The translations under genes and the position numbers were made by a program. The notes beneath the pieces are model-generated. The model had not been told where the DNA came from. It ran no database searches and saw only the letters and a program-made list of their open reading frames with translations. Positions 25,272 through 34,810 of a stretch of 64,000 bases of DNA are shown in pieces. The stretch spans positions 1 through 64,000 of the forward strand of contig NZ_NKFP01000007.1 of the NCBI RefSeq assembly GCF_002215035.1, read 5' to 3'. Position 1 is the first letter of the stretch. Every line of letters starts with the position of its first letter. This DNA is from Leptolyngbya ohadii IS1. Its GTDB lineage: Bacteria; Cyanobacteriota; Cyanobacteriia; Elainellales; Elainellaceae.

Positions 25272-26948
25272 TTGAAAATTGAAGAAGTCAACTGCGATAT
25301 TGGTGCAGGCTACGCTGGAACTTATTTACCAGAATTTCTGGCTGATCCTGTCAATTTCCAACAAATACGCCGACTGCAAGCGATCGTGCTGGAAGCGTTT
25401 CAATCCCTCTTGGATGAACTAGATTTAGGCATTGGCAAAGATGGCGCAGTTACTTGTGGGCGGAAGCTCGTACTGGAGCGTCTGGCGCAGCCCCCGATCG
25501 AGATTCAGCAGCAGCTTTGGGACGTGCTTTCTGCTACAAGGAAAGAGCAGGCTAATTTCCCCAAAGCGATGACCGCCATCCTCAACCCCTACCTTGCCGA
25601 TAATTTTGCTCCGGTTCAAGCCGAGCTGACCGCCGAGTATCTGCCCGTTGTGGGTGAACTACCCCTTGATTTGAACGGAATGTTTATCCGCAATGGACCC
25701 AATCCCCAGTTTCCTCCGATCGGTCGCTACCACTGGTTTGACGGCGACGGAATGCTACACGGCGTTCAGATCCAGGACGGCAAGGCAAGCTATCGCAATC
25801 GCTATATTCACACGGCAGGATTTCAGCAGGAGCATCAGGCAGGACGAGCATTGTTTGGGGGATTGCTGCAACCCTCGCCCAACGGCTTCAAGAATGTCGC
25901 AAATACCGCTCTTGTGTGGCATCACAATCAGTTGCTTGCTCTGTGGGAAGGGGGTGAGCCTCATGCGATCGAGGTGCCCAGTTTAGAGACGATCGGGTCT
26001 CAGACCTTTGGTGGTAAACTGGCTTCCTCAGTGACGGCTCATCCCAAAGTTGACCCCATCACGGGTGAAATGATGTTTTTTGGCTACTCGCTGGCACAGC
26101 CGCCCTACCTGAAGTACAGCGTCGTTTCTGCCCAGGGAGAACTGCTGCGAACCGTCCCGATCGATCTACCGATCGGCGTGATGATGCACGACTTTGCTAT
26201 CACCGAACGATACACCATCTTTATGGACTTGCCCCTCACGTTCCGGGTGGAACGCACCCAACGGGGAGAGCCTGCCTTTGCCTTTGAACCTGACCGCTCC
26301 AGTCGGTTTGGCATTCTGCCGCGTCACGGCGATAACAGTACAATTTGCTGGTTTAAAGCGTCGAGCTGCTATGTCTTCCACACCCTGAATGCTTACGAGC
26401 TGGGAGACGAGATTATTCTGATTGCCTGTCGCATGGGCAGTACCAGTGTTTTAGGCGCGTCTCCCGGTTCCCATGAGGGAGACAATCGCGCGATTGGCAG
26501 CGATATACCGCGACTCCACTGCTGGCGGTTTAACCTCAAAACCGGAGCTGTTCAGGAAGATCCCCTCGACGATCGCCCTTGTGAATTTCCCCGCATCAAC
26601 GAGCAGTATTTAGGACATTCGACTCGCTACGGCTACGCAGGCAGCAGTGCGCCGACGGCAATGCCCAAGTTTAATGGCTTACTCAAATTTGATCTGGAGC
26701 ATCAATCGGTGCAAACGCACTCCTTTGGGACAGGACGCTACGGAGGTGAGGGTGTGTTTGTGCCGCGACCTGGCGCAACGGCTGAAGATGATGGGTGGCT
26801 GATCACCTTTGTGCATGACGAAGCTGGAGGTAAATCTGAGCTAGTGATTGTTGCAGCCCAAGCGATGAACGAGGAACCCATTGCTCGCGTCCTGATGCCC
26901 CAGCGCATTCCCTATGGGTTTCATGGCACCTGGATTTCATTCACTTAA
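25272..26948 (+). CDS. Carotenoid oxygenase (RPE65 family), 5' end disrupted
   Basis: Non-haem iron dioxygenase that cleaves carotenoids, folded as a β-propeller. Visible motifs are NGMFIRNGPNPQFPP, YHWFDGDGMLHGV, SVTAHPKVDPITGEM (a His ligand), MMHDFAITERYTIF (second His), CYVFHTLNAYE (third His) and the final PYGFHGTWI (fourth His), so all four iron ligands are present. The domain starts near MTAILNPYLADNFAPV (25570); about 100 residues of helical extension precede it. The original ATG is 25196, but a 37-bp insert breaks the frame. Translation could only resume at TTG 25272 or ATG 25570. Confidence 0.85.
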   Translation: MKIEEVNCDIGAGYAGTYLPEFLADPVNFQQIRRLQAIVLEAFQSLLDELDLGIGKDGAVTCGRKLVLERLAQPPIEIQQQLWDVLSATRKEQANFPKAMTAILNPYLADNFAPVQAELTAEYLPVVGELPLDLNGMFIRNGPNPQFPPIGRYHWFDGDGMLHGVQIQDGKASYRNRYIHTAGFQQEHQAGRALFGGLLQPSPNGFKNVANTALVWHHNQLLALWEGGEPHAIEVPSLETIGSQTFGGKLASSVTAHPKVDPITGEMMFFGYSLAQPPYLKYSVVSAQGELLRTVPIDLPIGVMMHDFAITERYTIFMDLPLTFRVERTQRGEPAFAFEPDRSSRFGILPRHGDNSTICWFKASSCYVFHTLNAYELGDEIILIACRMGSTSVLGASPGSHEGDNRAIGSDIPRLHCWRFNLKTGAVQEDPLDDRPCEFPRINEQYLGHSTRYGYAGSSAPTAMPKFNGLLKFDLEHQSVQTHSFGTGRYGGEGVFVPRPGATAEDDGWLITFVHDEAGGKSELVIVAAQAMNEEPIARVLMPQRIPYGFHGTWISFT

Positions 26949-27066
26949 AACTTGCCTGGGCGATCGCAAATGGAATACCCTTCCCTTAGCATTACTCTAC
27001 TACTGCACGATCGCCTGTATCTGATTTGCTGGCTTTTCCTGACGTTGATGCGACAGCAGGATAGCC

Positions 27067-28266
27067 TTATTCAATTACCTTATAGTCCTGGATTCTCCAA
27101 AGCTGATTTTCGAGCTTCAAGGAATACTGCACGCTTGCTGTTCCGAGCGGTTTATGGCTACTATCGGCTTTGCCTTTATTAATGAGAATAGAATTTTCAG
27201 ATACCTTAACTTGGATTATTGCGCTGTCCGGTTGAGAGACAAATGATTCAATCGCATGAATCTCCTGATTTTCATACCGGAAGCGTAATTCTCTCTGCTT
27301 GAGATAGGCAATGATTCCATCAGCACCCAGCAGATCTTGCTTAAGTTCACCCGTTGTCAGCCTCTCAACCAAGCTCACATTATAGGGTGGTGCAAAAATT
27401 TCAGCCTTCGATCGCATCCACCATTCAACCAAATTGAGCGCTTCTTCCTGCGTAATTGAACTTTTCGCCAATTCAGGAGCGTTGGAAACAGCACCTTCCA
27501 GCAAGGAACTTGCAGACGGAGAAGGTTCAGGAGCTGCCGGAACTGAAGCCGGAGAGTTTTCAATCGTCTGAGCAGAATCAGCCAACATAGCCTCTGTAGG
27601 TTGTGCTGACGGGGTTACTGCTATTTGCTCCGGTTGCTGAACTTGAGATGATTGCAAAGGCTCTGTTTGCTGATTCGCACTCTCCAGTTCCGGGTTCAGT
27701 CGGCTCTCAGACGAATTTTCCTGAGCAACCAGATTTGAAATAAGTTCTGGTCTAAGAACGAGAATAGACCCTAGCCCACCTACTAAACTCAGTGACAAAA
27801 ACCCTGTTAAAAGCAAAAAATTACGTTTCCATTTCCACCAGGCAAGCTTTCTATCAACCTGATTCAGCAGTTTTAGCGAAGCTATATGGTCAGGCTGTAG
27901 TTCAAGGCATTGCTTAATCAGTCCACGAACTTTCTGCTCGTCCTGTCTATTCTTTGTTTTTTTCCATCTTCCTGCATAGGCAGTTGCAAGATGATGAAGA
28001 ATCAAGATGTTTGCCGGATTTAAGGTATTAGCTTGCTCTAATTCGCTAATGGCTTCATCCCATTTTCGATACTTCAAATATCCCTCGGCACGGATACTGT
28101 ACTTTCGCGCCTCATTCTGGGCAAGTTCAACTTCATGAGAACTCATGCCCAATTCGATCGCCAACTTCTCTAAATCTTGCTGAGTTAGAAATGTATTTTT
28201 CGATTGGCTCAACTCGGTAACGCGGCGAATGTAATCTTTGATCGCTTGATCGGAATTGGTTGCCAT
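27067..28266 (-). CDS. Membrane protein with TPR and ARC6-like IMS domain
   Basis: A 399-residue protein. The N-terminus (about 1-150) is helical with a TPR-like unit (KWDEAISELEQANTLNPAN). One transmembrane helix (FLLLTGFLSLSLVGGLG) lies near residue 165, then a long Ser/Gln/Pro linker. The C-terminal ~120 residues (ALNLVEWWMRSKAEIF...YSLKLENQLWRIQDYKVIE) match the IMS domain (DUF4101) found at the C-terminus of the division protein ARC6/Ftn2. The J-like domain of true Ftn2 is absent, so this is a relative of unknown task at the inner membrane. It is convergent with the oxygenase gene. Confidence 0.75.
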   Translation of the reverse strand: MATNSDQAIKDYIRRVTELSQSKNTFLTQQDLEKLAIELGMSSHEVELAQNEARKYSIRAEGYLKYRKWDEAISELEQANTLNPANILILHHLATAYAGRWKKTKNRQDEQKVRGLIKQCLELQPDHIASLKLLNQVDRKLAWWKWKRNFLLLTGFLSLSLVGGLGSILVLRPELISNLVAQENSSESRLNPELESANQQTEPLQSSQVQQPEQIAVTPSAQPTEAMLADSAQTIENSPASVPAAPEPSPSASSLLEGAVSNAPELAKSSITQEEALNLVEWWMRSKAEIFAPPYNVSLVERLTTGELKQDLLGADGIIAYLKQRELRFRYENQEIHAIESFVSQPDSAIIQVKVSENSILINKGKADSSHKPLGTASVQYSLKLENQLWRIQDYKVIE

Positions 28267-28569
28267 TAGAGTAATTCACCTTCGCTAACCTGTAGCGTTA
28301 CCACAAGATAACTGACAGAACTTAAGCAAAATACAATATCTGATATAGCAACGTTAATCGCAGTGGCTCTTGCCTGAGAACAGCAAAATTACGGACGAGA
28401 TAAAATTTTATGCTCGTGTCCTAACTTACTTAGTTTTCGTAAAGATTCAAGGAATCATACTGACGCACGATTCCCTTAAAGAGCAGCCCCAGATTATCTG
28501 TAGTGCACTCGTCGTCTAGCTCTACTCAGATACAGGCTACTAACCCAGTTCTCACTACCGCCTCAAAGC
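28267..28569. other. Gap between the coiled-coil gene and the IMS gene
   Basis: About 300 bp, AT-rich, with no coding frame of note. It probably holds the promoter of the IMS-domain gene. I see no strong terminator. Confidence 0.4.
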
Positions 28570-29676
28570 TTACGTTCTCCGCCTATTTTTGACATTCTCA
28601 AATAACTTTTTAAATACATCCTTATGTCCCTCTAGTCGGATTTCACATTCTCCCACTCTAGAACGCAATATCTGATTTTCAAGTTTGAGTGAAGCGATCT
28701 CATCCAATAAATACCTTAAGTTTTCATCTAGACCTGAATTCACTTTTTCCTGCTGCAACAGCTTCTCCATCAGAGTCTTGAACTCTGTACTGCCAATCTG
28801 TGCTTGAAAAGCTTCAATTTTGCTCTCCAATTCAACCTTTTGCTGATAGAATTGCCTTTGCTCTTTTAGAATTTCCGCTTGCACGTTCTGCACACTCAGT
28901 AGCAAATCTTGAGCTTTCTGAAACTCTTCCTGGAATTCATGATGGCGTTCAGCAACTAAATGAGCCTGTTCAGCAACTTGCCCTACATCTGCCTGAACTG
29001 CATTGCTTAGTTCAGCGATTTGATCGCTGTAATCCTTATTCTGCCTTACGAAAGCTTCTACCTGCTGGATAGATAATTCCATCCACTCCTTTGTTTGATG
29101 AAACTCCGTTGAGTAATGACTTGCTGTGGATAATTGGTAAGCTAGCTCATTCTGTTGTTCTAGCAAATTCTGACGCAATTGTCTGATGCTACAAACAGTA
29201 TCAACCATATCAGAAGCTTCTACCTGCAAGCCCAGCTTAATCAGAGATTGAACAAAGGTATGAATAAACTGCTCTGGGTCATCATCTCCAAGCAGTTGCC
29301 CCGGAGACGCAGAAACTGAATCAAAGACTGCATCGTCAGTTCTAACAGGCAACTCGGTTTTAATGCTCTGGAGTAAGCCAAGCGTTTCCTCGATCGCACT
29401 AGAAAATGAATCATAATGCGACTTAAAAAAGGTTACTGATTCTTGGGCACTTTGCAAATCCGCAAAAAGTTTCTGTACATCGCCCTGCTTCTTAAGACCT
29501 TCCAGAACTTTGTGAACGGCACGGACCTCGCCCAATTTATCACGTACCTGATCTGCCTCTGTTTGAAGCTGTCTTGCTTCCTGGCAGCGTTCCTGACTGA
29601 CGTTTAGAAGACTCTGAACGCTGTCTTGCAGCTTCTTCAGACTGTCAATGGTTTCAAAATCGCTGCCAATGTTCAT
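28570..29676 (-). CDS. Coiled-coil protein coupled to the helicase
   Basis: A 368-residue protein, nearly all helix, with long heptad stretches (about 10-100, 170-260 and 270-350) and no membrane segment or enzyme motif. A short acidic break near residue 120 (LLGDDDPEQF) may hinge two coiled coils. Its ATG at 29676 overlaps the helicase stop in an ATGA, so the two are made together. The longer open frame upstream to 29712 is therefore not used. It resembles SMC-like or phage-defence accessory coiled coils only in general character; I do not recognise the family. Confidence 0.7.
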   Translation of the reverse strand: MNIGSDFETIDSLKKLQDSVQSLLNVSQERCQEARQLQTEADQVRDKLGEVRAVHKVLEGLKKQGDVQKLFADLQSAQESVTFFKSHYDSFSSAIEETLGLLQSIKTELPVRTDDAVFDSVSASPGQLLGDDDPEQFIHTFVQSLIKLGLQVEASDMVDTVCSIRQLRQNLLEQQNELAYQLSTASHYSTEFHQTKEWMELSIQQVEAFVRQNKDYSDQIAELSNAVQADVGQVAEQAHLVAERHHEFQEEFQKAQDLLLSVQNVQAEILKEQRQFYQQKVELESKIEAFQAQIGSTEFKTLMEKLLQQEKVNSGLDENLRYLLDEIASLKLENQILRSRVGECEIRLEGHKDVFKKLFENVKNRRRT

Positions 29677-32363
29677 TTGAGGGTCTCCATAATTTCTACA
29701 AAATGACGACATAATGCTTCTGCAAGTGGCTCTGTTCGATTCAAGGCTTCCTTTAAGGGGTAATCAGAAGGACAATCCCAATCAAGGTACTGAACTCTGA
29801 GGCGAGCAGCTTCATAGGGTAATCCTCGACGCTCTAAATCGATGGCAATCTCCTCAATCGAATCTGTGGCTGCATCTTTTTTCAGCAATGCCGCAGCTTG
29901 CCAGGAATGTCCTGCTGCCCGCAAAAGCATAACGCGCAGTTCATCGTGCTTAACCTCTTGAAGGCATTGCGTTGCTTGCTGGGGAGCGTTCGCAAACCAT
30001 TGCTCCAGTCTTAAAACAATTCCAGCAGCCATCGGCTTAACGTTGATCTGTGCCTGAACCAGCAGTTCTTTTGTCGCGAAATATAAAATCGTTAAATCTT
30101 GAACGGATTTGCTGGTCTGGAAAGTCTGATCAATCGCTCGGAGCCGGCTATAGTCTATTTCCCTATCCCCCAGCAGCTCCCAGGCCTCGGCTTCTATTTC
30201 TTCACATATATTCCACCATTCAAGGTTATAGCGTTGGCAATTCGTTGCAAGTTGCCCTGGATACTGCCCGGTTGTGATCCACTCGATCACAGATTCTGCC
30301 ACCTGAGCCATGTAGAGCTTTTGAAGCTGCCGAACGGACAGAAAACTTCTGCCTTCTAAACGCACTTCGCCTACAAATTCTTCTAAGTCCGGATTAGAGC
30401 TAATTGAAAAAACTGCCTCCAATTTCTCAAAGGAAGTCTTGGCTTTCAGCCACTGCATTTCCTGTGGGGTAACGAGGATCGCTTCGTAGCGACGAGCACG
30501 AGTAATGGAGGTGTACCATTCAAACAAATCATCCAATGCCAGTTTTTCCCTTCTTAGTAGAAAAGGTGAGAGCAAAATTACTGCATCAAACTCCTGCCCT
30601 TTCGCCTGTCGCACATTCAAGACAACGACCTGCTGTTCTGAGTCCAGGCTAAATTCCTGCTTTAGCTGACGGTACGACTCACTTACCTCATGAACAAGCA
30701 ACACAAATCGGCTGTTTGTACTGGTTTCGATCGATTTCAAGCGGTCAATAAATTCCGATAGCCAGCGATCGTCAACCTCAATCAATCGTGGCGGAAACCC
30801 TTCCTCAAAGCAAGTTTCCGGGGCAGGTAGCTTTTGCGGATGTTTGCCACCGCAGACAACCTCCCCTATTGGAAAAGCATCTTCCAGGATAAATTTTGCG
30901 ACTCCTGCGATCGCTTTGGTGTTGCGAAAGTTTCGAGTTAGCTCTAAACGTTTGGGTAGCTCTACGTTGTATGCGCTCTTGAAGGAATTAGCGAGGGCAG
31001 CCCATGTAAAGCCAGAAAGCGTAACGCGCTGGTTCTCATCGCCCAGCAGCACCAGCAAGCTAGAAGAAGTGTATTTTTGCAGGAAAGAGTAGATTGCTTT
31101 TAGTTGAAACCAATAGTAGTCTTGTACCTCATCAATCACAAGCATTACAGGCAAATCGGACTGAAGCAGTTCTACAAGGTCTTGGCTTCCTGATTCAATT
31201 CGCTGGATCGCTCGTTTAGATTGCGATGCTAGATCTCGACCCTCATAGAGATCAGTAAAATTCTTATGTTCTTTCAGCTTTTTATATTTTTCCTGCTTCT
31301 TATGTCCTTTCTTTTTTTGCAAATCATCTCGTAGTTTATGAAGATATTCAACTGCTTGCTCCTGTCCTATAATTAGGCTGTCCTTCCCTGATAGCTTATA
31401 TTGATCTTCAGTCTCCAAAATTGATTGCTGAATCGCATAGAAATTAGTCTGATTCAATGATTCCGACAAATCAATTTTATAGTCAGCAAAAGCTTGTCGA
31501 ATCCGCTGGTTTGCCTCCGAGGTAGAAATAGCTGCCTCAGAATCTTCTGACAATTCTTGAAAGAAATGCTCAGCGGTCACGATGCTGAGATCTATTGATG
31601 CTTGGGATTTTAGGGTAAGAGCAATCTGGTAGTTTTTATCCAGTCCATCAATCAGGGCTTTACCGACCTGCTGTAAGTCATTATTCGGAACAACGATCAG
31701 CGGATAGAAACCTTGGGTGATCGCAACATCCGCAAGGTGAAAAGCTAGCGTTGTTTTTCCCGTACCCGCAGATCCCTGAATCTGCATAATGCGGGAGGAC
31801 GAATTCCTCAAGTTGCATGATAAATGCGCCTCCTGCTCAGAGGTTAGTTTCGGTCTATATAGATAGCTCCCGCTTAAAATATAATCTGCAATTGCTTCTG
31901 GGCTAGACGCTCCCTCAATCAGGGTTTGAGGTAGTCGGTAGTGGCGGCTGTAATCCTGATACGAATCGTCAAACTCAACCTCAGAGTCAGGTGAGCTATC
32001 GAGAGACTGTGCATCATCTAAATCAACCCATGTGACTTCAGTACCCCGACAATGGGCGTAAAGATACTCCGGAAGGTCTCTGCGGTAATCTATCTCACTC
32101 CTCGGCAAAATTCTATGAACAATTAGCTCATTGCGGCTCGCGATCGTAAAAACAACGCGATACCACACAGAATTGTAGAAGTGCCTATACCGCCATGCGT
32201 TAGGCTTGAAGTACTTCAGCTTCGTAATCTGGGAGTGCTGGCTGATACAGTCCGTTTCCGATGAATCTAGCGCCTTTGTCAAACTTTTAAGACAAGCTGA
32301 CGCTGCATTGTGGCTGTCGGCAAAATCTTTTAGAGCGCGATCAGATAACAAGACCGTAAACAT
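29673..32363 (-). CDS. RelE-like domain fused to a UvrD-type SF1 helicase
   Basis: About 896 residues. The first ~100 (LSDRALKDFADSHNAA, then a WRYRHFYNSVWYRVVFTI core and HRILPRSEIDYR) look like a RelE/ParE toxin fold. A superfamily I helicase follows: motif I GSAGTGKTTLAFHLAD, motif II VIDEVQDYYW, motif III LLGDENQRVTLSGFTW, motif IV ELTRNFRNTKAI, motif V NVRQAKGQEFDAVIL and motif VI YTSITRARRYEAILV. The C-terminal ~250 residues are helical and TPR-like. ATG 32363 is preferred to the ORF start at 32450 because homology begins there. It is co-translated with a coiled-coil partner. Confidence 0.78.
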   Translation of the reverse strand: MFTVLLSDRALKDFADSHNAASACLKSLTKALDSSETDCISQHSQITKLKYFKPNAWRYRHFYNSVWYRVVFTIASRNELIVHRILPRSEIDYRRDLPEYLYAHCRGTEVTWVDLDDAQSLDSSPDSEVEFDDSYQDYSRHYRLPQTLIEGASSPEAIADYILSGSYLYRPKLTSEQEAHLSCNLRNSSSRIMQIQGSAGTGKTTLAFHLADVAITQGFYPLIVVPNNDLQQVGKALIDGLDKNYQIALTLKSQASIDLSIVTAEHFFQELSEDSEAAISTSEANQRIRQAFADYKIDLSESLNQTNFYAIQQSILETEDQYKLSGKDSLIIGQEQAVEYLHKLRDDLQKKKGHKKQEKYKKLKEHKNFTDLYEGRDLASQSKRAIQRIESGSQDLVELLQSDLPVMLVIDEVQDYYWFQLKAIYSFLQKYTSSSLLVLLGDENQRVTLSGFTWAALANSFKSAYNVELPKRLELTRNFRNTKAIAGVAKFILEDAFPIGEVVCGGKHPQKLPAPETCFEEGFPPRLIEVDDRWLSEFIDRLKSIETSTNSRFVLLVHEVSESYRQLKQEFSLDSEQQVVVLNVRQAKGQEFDAVILLSPFLLRREKLALDDLFEWYTSITRARRYEAILVTPQEMQWLKAKTSFEKLEAVFSISSNPDLEEFVGEVRLEGRSFLSVRQLQKLYMAQVAESVIEWITTGQYPGQLATNCQRYNLEWWNICEEIEAEAWELLGDREIDYSRLRAIDQTFQTSKSVQDLTILYFATKELLVQAQINVKPMAAGIVLRLEQWFANAPQQATQCLQEVKHDELRVMLLRAAGHSWQAAALLKKDAATDSIEEIAIDLERRGLPYEAARLRVQYLDWDCPSDYPLKEALNRTEPLAEALCRHFVEIMETLK

Positions 32364-32920
32364 ACCGTCTAAGCCCTTCCCTAAAATAGGTTCATGATTG
32401 CGATGTAACAAGCCTTGTGACCTGTGCCTCGATTTTGCAAAACAAAACACATTGATCTTCAGGTTTCCAACTTTTCTCTGAAAACCTCCAAAAAACCTGA
32501 AACTACATCAACTCTCTACAGAAAATGGGATCGCAACAAGTAACAAATTTATATTTTTGTCTCTTTTAGATATCGCTGTAGAATAAAACATTGGTAAAAA
32601 TCTATGTCTATCATCAGGTAATTCAGCCTTCCCAAATTTTCCCTTGAACCCTTAGTTTCAGAAGATTAACGGGAAGTTGATTAACTCACTGTCTACCGCG
32701 ATCGCCTATGAGCTATGGCACTCGTACAGCGGCAAGCCGACTCGCCTCCGGCGGCAGTGCGAAATGATTGCTTCCTTTCAGAAGGAAGGCAGCCATTCTC
32801 ACAATCGCCTCGGTTTCCTTTCACCTCCAGTTCTGGGAAAGTAGCCCAATTCCAGACAGAGGAATTCCCAGAACTCAATGAGCGAGTTGCTCAGGCGACC
32901 GCCCATCCCCAAGGACTCTT
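32364..32920. repeat. Repeat-rich gap upstream of the helicase operon
   Basis: No gene. The part nearest the helicase (32460-32640) is AT-rich and probably its promoter. 32700-32765 holds a worn member of the palindromic element family (CAGCGGCAAGCCGACTCGCCTCCGG). 32829-32875 is a hairpin repeat described separately. Confidence 0.5.
32829..32875. repeat. AGTTCTGGGAA hairpin repeat, copy B
   Basis: Arms AGTTCTGGGAA (32829-32839) and TTCCCAGAACT (32865-32875) pair perfectly around 25 nt. It belongs to the family also seen at 22638, 37159 and 38793. It sits between the helicase promoter and the end of the DUF4058 gene. Confidence 0.7.
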
Positions 32921-33685
32921 CTACTGAGTTTGCAAAAGCTGATTCGCCCATTCCATATCCTCTACTGACAGCGGCGGCTGAGGCGGTTTTGTATAATCGA
33001 TCGCCAGATGATACCGTCCGCGATCGTAGACATGCTGCAATAAAATCTGTAAGTCCAGGATCGGTTCTTCGTCTTCTGAAGTTAAAGGTACAGCAAACTG
33101 GGGAATTTCCTGCCTGACGTTAAACGCATACAGTTGAGCAGAAGGGCGGCGCTCACTGCGACTAACCAAAATTCGATAATCCGATGGAGCAGCCCCAGAT
33201 ATGGGTAGGGGTTGTCCACCACGGAGCAGATCAATTTCAACCAGATGCGTCAGACTCGCCAAAACCTGATTTCGCTTGCGCTCATATGCCTGTCGCCCTT
33301 CTCCGGTTCGCTTATTCTTAGGAGACAAAATTTCGATCGCGGTAATCACCGCACCCGTTGCCACTTCTCGAATTTCCAGGTATCGCTCCTGAACTTCCTC
33401 TGCCATTGGCAACGTGACCGTCATCGGTTCAACAAGTGAAGGGCTTGCCCCTATAGGCTGAGTGGATTCAGGTTGCCGACCTACTACAGAAACATCTGGA
33501 ATGCCTACCAGCAAATTCTCTTCGTTCCCGCTGAAATAAGTCCGCTTTTCGATTGCCACCCGATATTTCTGACTGAGATGGTCAGCCAGATCATCTGCAA
33601 TCGCCACGATCAGTCGGCTATGCACTTCTGACCATAGTTCAGAATCTTCTAAATAGGGATTCATCCCTGGAAAGGGCGATCGCAT
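32921..33685 (-). CDS. DUF4058 protein
   Basis: A 254-residue member of DUF4058, a family very common in cyanobacteria. It has the standard opening MRSPFPGMNPYLE, the central ERYLEIREV...VTAIEILSPKNKR segment and the RNQVLASLTHLVEIDLLR strand. The IEILSPxNK pattern resembles a PD-(D/E)xK-like core, but no activity is established. Its function is unknown. It is followed on the same strand by nothing obvious and looks monocistronic. Confidence 0.88.
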   Translation of the reverse strand: MRSPFPGMNPYLEDSELWSEVHSRLIVAIADDLADHLSQKYRVAIEKRTYFSGNEENLLVGIPDVSVVGRQPESTQPIGASPSLVEPMTVTLPMAEEVQERYLEIREVATGAVITAIEILSPKNKRTGEGRQAYERKRNQVLASLTHLVEIDLLRGGQPLPISGAAPSDYRILVSRSERRPSAQLYAFNVRQEIPQFAVPLTSEDEEPILDLQILLQHVYDRGRYHLAIDYTKPPQPPLSVEDMEWANQLLQTQ

Positions 33686-34058
33686 ATCGCATTCATTAAT
33701 TCACTTTCTTTATTTTAGAAGCGATTGCTTCTTTGCTTGACACCTTCGAGCGTATCTACTCTGTCTGCTCCCAGTATTCAATCGCATCCAGATTATACAA
33801 ATCTCCTACACTGGTTTTAGCCCGACCACTCTGGCACCTGCTGATCGTGCTTTAGCTTTGCTCGCTGGAGCATAACAGCGGCGAAGAGATCATCTAGAGC
33901 CAGGGTATCAGCCGAATAAAGTAATCCAGGCAGACTGGCTCGCGCCTCAGTGACAAAACGGCGGGGAATGAGTGAATTGGCAGTCTGGATATACGCTTCA
34001 TCCCACCAACTCTGGACTCTTTCCTGAGCAGAGCGGAGAATTTCAGCACCGGGCAGAC

Positions 34059-34136
34059 GATCGCATCGCGCTACGGCGCTCGCGTAGCGGGCAAGCCGAC
34101 CGCCCCGCGCTGCGACGCGGAGCGCAGCGACAAGTC
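34059..34136. repeat. 78-bp double palindromic element, in frame
   Basis: GATCGC at 34059-34064 is repeated at 34137-34142. Between them two related units (CGCTACGGCGCTCGCGTAGCG and CGCTGCGACGCGGAGCGCAGCG) stand head to tail. The 78 bp add exactly 26 codons (VAALRVAARGG...CDRL) between QKRDRL and PGAEILRSAQERV of the HNH domain without changing frame. Confidence 0.8.
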
Positions 34137-34302
34137 GATCGCGCTTCTGATGCTGATTCACCCTCCGATCTGCGGGCATCAAATTCCACAAGTCATCACA
34201 AGCCCACGCAGACCAGGGAAAACAATGGTCGATATCCAATGATTTCTCGGTTAACCGTTTTCCGCTCCAGACACAGAAGAGATCCTTGGACGACAGCAGT
34301 TC

Positions 34303-34340
34303 GATCGCTCGCGCTACGGCGCGTCGCGCAGCGGCAAGCC
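34303..34340. repeat. 38-bp palindromic element breaking the HNH gene
   Basis: GATCGC at 34303-34308 recurs at 34341-34346. The 38 bp between starts contains CGCTACGGCGCGTCGCGCAGCG. On the minus strand it turns REPAI-ELLSSKD into REPAIGLPLRDAP followed by a stop. Removing it restores the frame to the HNH motif. Confidence 0.85.
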
Positions 34341-34372
34341 GATCGCCGGCTCCCTTGCGGCTGTCACGTCCC

Positions 34373-34426
34373 GACCGCTGAATGAAGCAGTGATCGCGGA
34401 GGCGATCACTGCTTCATTCAGCGGTC
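34373..34426. repeat. Perfect 25-bp inverted repeat with 4-nt loop inside coding DNA
   Basis: Positions 34373-34397 (starting GACCGCTGAATG) pair perfectly with 34402-34426 around GGAG. On the minus strand it lies in the linker of the methyltransferase-HNH gene, codes for RPLNEAVIASAITASFSGR and keeps the frame. It looks like a local inverted duplication, which could form a very stable hairpin. Confidence 0.9.
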
Positions 34427-34772
34427 GTCCCTGTTTGCTAGCGTATCCCTTCATCAGGCGAATCCACTTGGCGATCAAGGCAGGTTCAACCCAGATATCG
34501 AAGCGCAGTAGGGCTAACCAGATGTTTTTGGGGATGATCAGTTGCCCAAAACTCTCAAGGTAGCTTGTGTCAATTACGATGTCCGGTGGTGTGACCAGGC
34601 GAGAGTGCCGAACGACTTTAAGTATCTGGCTGCCGTTGGGGTAGGTCATGTAGTGGGCTGGCATTTCTGCGATCGTCTTTGCGGCTTCTTTCAATGCCTC
34701 ATGTAATCCCCTAGCAGTCGCCCCTGAAAATCTTGCCCCGATCCGCAAGTCTAGATGGGAGATACTTCCCAG

Positions 34773-34810
34773 CGATCGCTCTGCGCTACGGCGCATCGCG
34801 CAGCGGTGCC
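34773..34810. repeat. 38-bp palindromic element in the methyltransferase-HNH linker
   Basis: CGATCG at 34773-34778 and 34811-34816 bound a core with TGCGCTACGGCGCATCGCGCAGCGG. It ends the methyltransferase frame at a TAG within the insert (APLRDAP-stop). Paper excision leaves the two halves off by one base, so a second small indel or a different border must be assumed. Confidence 0.75.

Noticed and set aside
27067-28266. Calling the IMS-domain protein Ftn2 (Zipn)
   Set aside because: The N-terminal J-like domain and length of Ftn2 are absent; only the C-terminal domain is shared.
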